Assembly: GCA_027297485.1 (NCBI GenBank) | Contig: JAPUHZ010000025.1 | Span: 1-16,981, forward strand | Direction of reading: 5' to 3' | From: Deltaproteobacteria bacterium | GTDB lineage: Bacteria > Desulfobacterota_B > Binatia > UBA9968 | Length of the DNA: 16,981 nucleotides | In this document: piece after piece, positions 15,274 through 16,981 of the stretch | Numbering within the stretch: the stretch's first letter is position 1 | Layout: every line of letters starts with the position of its first letter | Position numbers and translations under genes: made by a program | Notes under the pieces: model-generated | Seen by the model: only the letters and a program-made list of their open reading frames with translations | What the model was told of the DNA's origin: nothing | Database searches by the model: none

Positions 15274-16368
15274 CTAGGGCGCACCCTTCTCAATCCACAC
15301 TACCGCCAACATGCCAACTTTTAGCAAACCGTCGGCGTTTTCCACCGATATTCTGACCGGCAGACGCTGCGTCGATTTTATAAACTGCCCGGTTAGCTTC
15401 TGGGGAGAGAAGAGAGAAAACTCCGAGACCGTGGCGTCTCCGACCTCCATCACCTTGCCGGTGAAATCTCGGCCCGGATAGGCATCGACCCTGATAATCA
15501 CTCTGCTTCCCGGTTTGACAAAACGAATCTCAGTCTCCTCCACATTGGCCTCAACCCAAAATCGGCTCGAATCCACCACCATAAAAATCGGTTGTCCCGG
15601 CTCGATAACCTCTCCCTGGTGCGCGCTCTTCTTCACTACGACTCCTCTGACTGGACTCCGAATCGTGGTGAGTTGGAGTTTGCGACGCAGTTCGGCCAGG
15701 GAGGCCTTCGCGTGGCGGACGCCCGCCTCCCGGGCCTGGCGATCTGCCTCCTTGACGGCTACTTCCCTGCCCTTCACTCGAACCAATTTCAGGGTGGACT
15801 CGCCCTCTTTGATCTTTTCTTGAAGAGCGGAAACCTGTGCCTGAGCCTGGCGAAGCTCGGTTTGCGCACGGGCCAGCTCCTGCGCCGATATGAGCTCTCT
15901 TTCAAAGAGCGCCTTGCTTCGCTGCCAGTCGCCTTCAGCCTGTTCCGTATGGGCATCAGCATCCTCAAGGTTGTAGCGATAAGCCCGTAGTGCCGCTTCC
16001 GCTTGAGGAACCTCGCTTTTCTGTCTCTCTAGATGAAGGTCAATCTCCCTTGCCGCCTGCAGCAACCTGCTACGTGCCCGGTCTACCTCGGCCTGGGCCT
16101 GTTGAATCTGGATGTGCACCTCTCGGTTATCAAGCCTGGCCATGATCTCCTTTTGGGCCACGGCATCCCCTTCCTCTTTAGAGAGCACATTAATCCTCCC
16201 TCGGATCTCCGCGCTGATGGATACGATTTCTGCTCTAATGCGGGCATCGTCGGTCGATACATATCCCGTGGACCTCCACCACCAGACCCCGAGACCCGTT
16301 GCTATAACGGTTAGGCCCAATACAGAGAAGATCACCATCCATGTGCGAGAGTTATTCTGCAATTTCAT
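15274..16368 (-). CDS. HlyD-family membrane-fusion adaptor (EmrA-type)
   Basis: 364 residues: one N-terminal membrane anchor (about 10-31), YVSTDDARIRAEIVSISAEI (36-55) starting the split lipoyl domain, a long coiled-coil hairpin (about 85-235, Gln/Glu/Arg-rich), then IRSPVRGVVVKKSAHQGEVI (237-256) closing it, and a beta-barrel (FWVEANVEETEIRF). It bridges the MFS pump to an outer-membrane channel, which is not encoded in the window. The start has no strong ribosome site. Repeat copy E lies upstream with a TATAAT 33 nt from the ATG. Confidence 0.93.
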   Translation of the reverse strand: MKLQNNSRTWMVIFSVLGLTVIATGLGVWWWRSTGYVSTDDARIRAEIVSISAEIRGRINVLSKEEGDAVAQKEIMARLDNREVHIQIQQAQAEVDRARSRLLQAAREIDLHLERQKSEVPQAEAALRAYRYNLEDADAHTEQAEGDWQRSKALFERELISAQELARAQTELRQAQAQVSALQEKIKEGESTLKLVRVKGREVAVKEADRQAREAGVRHAKASLAELRRKLQLTTIRSPVRGVVVKKSAHQGEVIEPGQPIFMVVDSSRFWVEANVEETEIRFVKPGSRVIIRVDAYPGRDFTGKVMEVGDATVSEFSLFSPQKLTGQFIKSTQRLPVRISVENADGLLKVGMLAVVWIEKGAP

Positions 16369-16396
16369 CCCGGTCGGAAATCAAACGGTCGTAACA

Positions 16397-16491
16397 GTCA
16401 TATTATATCGACCACGGGGTTTGAAACGCTATGGTCGGCCAAAGGGAAGAGCTACCGCCTCTCCCCTTTGGAAACCCCAGCGAAGTATAAC
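16397..16491 (+). repeat. Dispersed three-hairpin repeat, copy E (truncated)
   Basis: CATATTATATCGACCACGGG onward matches the family through hairpin 2 (CCAAAGGGAAGAG ... CTCCCCTTTGG) and GAAACCCCA, then diverges; the CCCGCGG palindrome is missing. The right arm of hairpin 1 is mutated (GAAACGCTATGG). It lies just upstream of the HlyD gene. Confidence 0.8.
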
Positions 16492-16689
16492 TAAAAGCAT
16501 GGTTATTTTCACTACCCCTGAGCAACGCGAGACCGTTTCGACCCAGAAGGGGAAACTTGCTATTTACGTTGGACGCCCATGCAGCGAGAGAGTTGAATTT
16601 GCCCCTTGCTTATGCAAACCTCTTCTTTGGCAAAGGGTAAATGGTCAGCAACTAATACACACGTATTTAAATTTGTTACATTGAGGCTA
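16492..16689. other. Intergenic between repeat E and the structured RNA
   Basis: No gene recognised. A TACATT at 16677-16682 is correctly placed to start transcription at about 16690, the first paired base of the RNA, but no -35 box is visible. Confidence 0.35.
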
Positions 16690-16842
16690 TTCCGAGGGGA
16701 AGGAGACTGAAGGACGAGGGAACCGAACGTGAGGCTTGGTGCAGGCCCAAACGGTAGTAATAATCACGTGAAGGGGTAGGGGTGGCGGCCCTCAAGGCAC
16801 CGGCCCATTTCCCTCGGCCTGAAGGCTCCTTCCACCGAGGAA
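16690..16842 (+). ncRNA. Candidate structured RNA upstream of selA, unidentified
   Basis: Bases 16690-16722 pair with 16809-16842 as a nearly continuous rod: UUCC, GG, GGAAGGAG, CU, AGG and CGAGGGAA find Watson-Crick partners (27 pairs). The interruptions are two tandem G-A/A-G steps (694-695/837-838 and 709-710/821-822), two single A-G mismatches (706/825, 714/817) and one bulged A (834). All mismatches are purine-purine on the + strand, as expected of a folded + strand RNA. The apex (16723-16808) can fold CCG/CGG (723-725/801-803), ACGTGA/TCACGT (727-732/764-769) and GGTG/CACC (781-784/798-801). No signature of tRNA, tRNA-Sec, SRP RNA, RNase P, tmRNA or a common riboswitch was recognised. 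It ends 45 bp before selA and could be an independent RNA or a leader. Confidence 0.55.
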
Positions 16843-16887
16843 ATGTAAACTTACTTACTGCGTTTGTATTATTTGTTATTCACCAAG

Positions 16888-16981
16888 ATGGAACAGGCAA
16901 AAAATCTCCTGCGCGAACTCCCATCAGTAGACCGCCTCCTAAAACATCCCAGAAGCAGGCTTCTGCTGACGCGCTTCAATC
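16888..16981 (+). CDS. selA: SelA, L-seryl-tRNA(Sec) selenium transferase, N-terminus
   Basis: 31 residues seen before the window edge: MEQAKNLLRELPSVDRLLKH then PRSRLLLTRF. LPSVDRLLxHP is the typical start of SelA, the PLP enzyme that converts seryl-tRNA(Sec) to selenocysteyl-tRNA(Sec). The ribosome site is weak. If intact, the organism makes selenoproteins; selB and selC would be expected nearby or elsewhere. Assigned from the N-terminal motif alone. Confidence 0.75.
   Translation, partial: MEQAKNLLRELPSVDRLLKHPRSRLLLTRFN

Noticed and set aside
365..16491. CRISPR array
   Set aside because: The five repeats are kilobases apart, over 90 bp long and separated by genes.
16690..16842. tRNA-Sec, SRP RNA, RNase P, cobalamin or T-box element before selA
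   Set aside because: No TTCGANTCC arm, no SRP GGAAGG/AGCAGCC loop, no RNase P GAGGAAAGTCC, no B12 box and no T-box sequence.

Overview
The window (about 17 kb, mixed GC, many intergenic repeats and gene remnants) looks like a chromosomal accessory stretch from an uncultured Gram-negative bacterium. A lipoprotein, an EmrAB-type exporter pair and decayed copies of the ABC 'DUF534' binding-protein family fit an environmental lineage such as Methylomirabilota, Desulfobacterota or Nitrospirota. This placement is inference; there is no rRNA or marker gene to fix it.

Layout. 1-344 (-): start of an isocitrate lyase/PEP mutase-family enzyme, cut by the window edge. 634-6548 (+): three consecutive genes that read as a cyclic-nucleotide module. 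They are an MBL-fold hydrolase of the type often called class II phosphodiesterase-like, an 892-residue fusion of a cyclic-nucleotide-binding domain with a MalT-like helical/TPR region and an SLC13-type permease, and a membrane HAMP-class III nucleotide cyclase whose base-recognition residues are Glu/Gly rather than Lys/Thr(Asp). 6546-7568 (-): a decayed ABC substrate-binding protein gene whose C-terminal end lies upstream of its start. 7575-8283 (+): an intact Phd/PIN toxin-antitoxin operon with an apparently leaderless promoter. 8411-8824 (+): the wreck of a second, VapBC-type operon. 9197-10177 (-): phytase-like esterase-domain lipoprotein. 10327-11363 (-): azlD and azlC. 11529-11711 (-): small three-CxxC protein. 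11996-12343 (+): cupin. 12818-13612 (+): membrane protein with a pilin-like domain. 13719-16368 (-): MFS/HlyD efflux pair. 16690-16842 (+): a strongly base-paired, probably structured RNA. 16888-end (+): start of selA.

Five copies of one structured repeat (three potential hairpins, up to about 135 bp) are scattered through the window. In three copies the left end places a TATAAT/TATAAC box 24-36 nt upstream of the start codon of a leftward gene (the lyase, azlC and the HlyD gene), so the repeat may be carrying promoters.

The most attractive candidates for undescribed biology are the cyclase/receptor-transporter/hydrolase module, the promoter-bearing repeat family, and the unidentified RNA upstream of selA.
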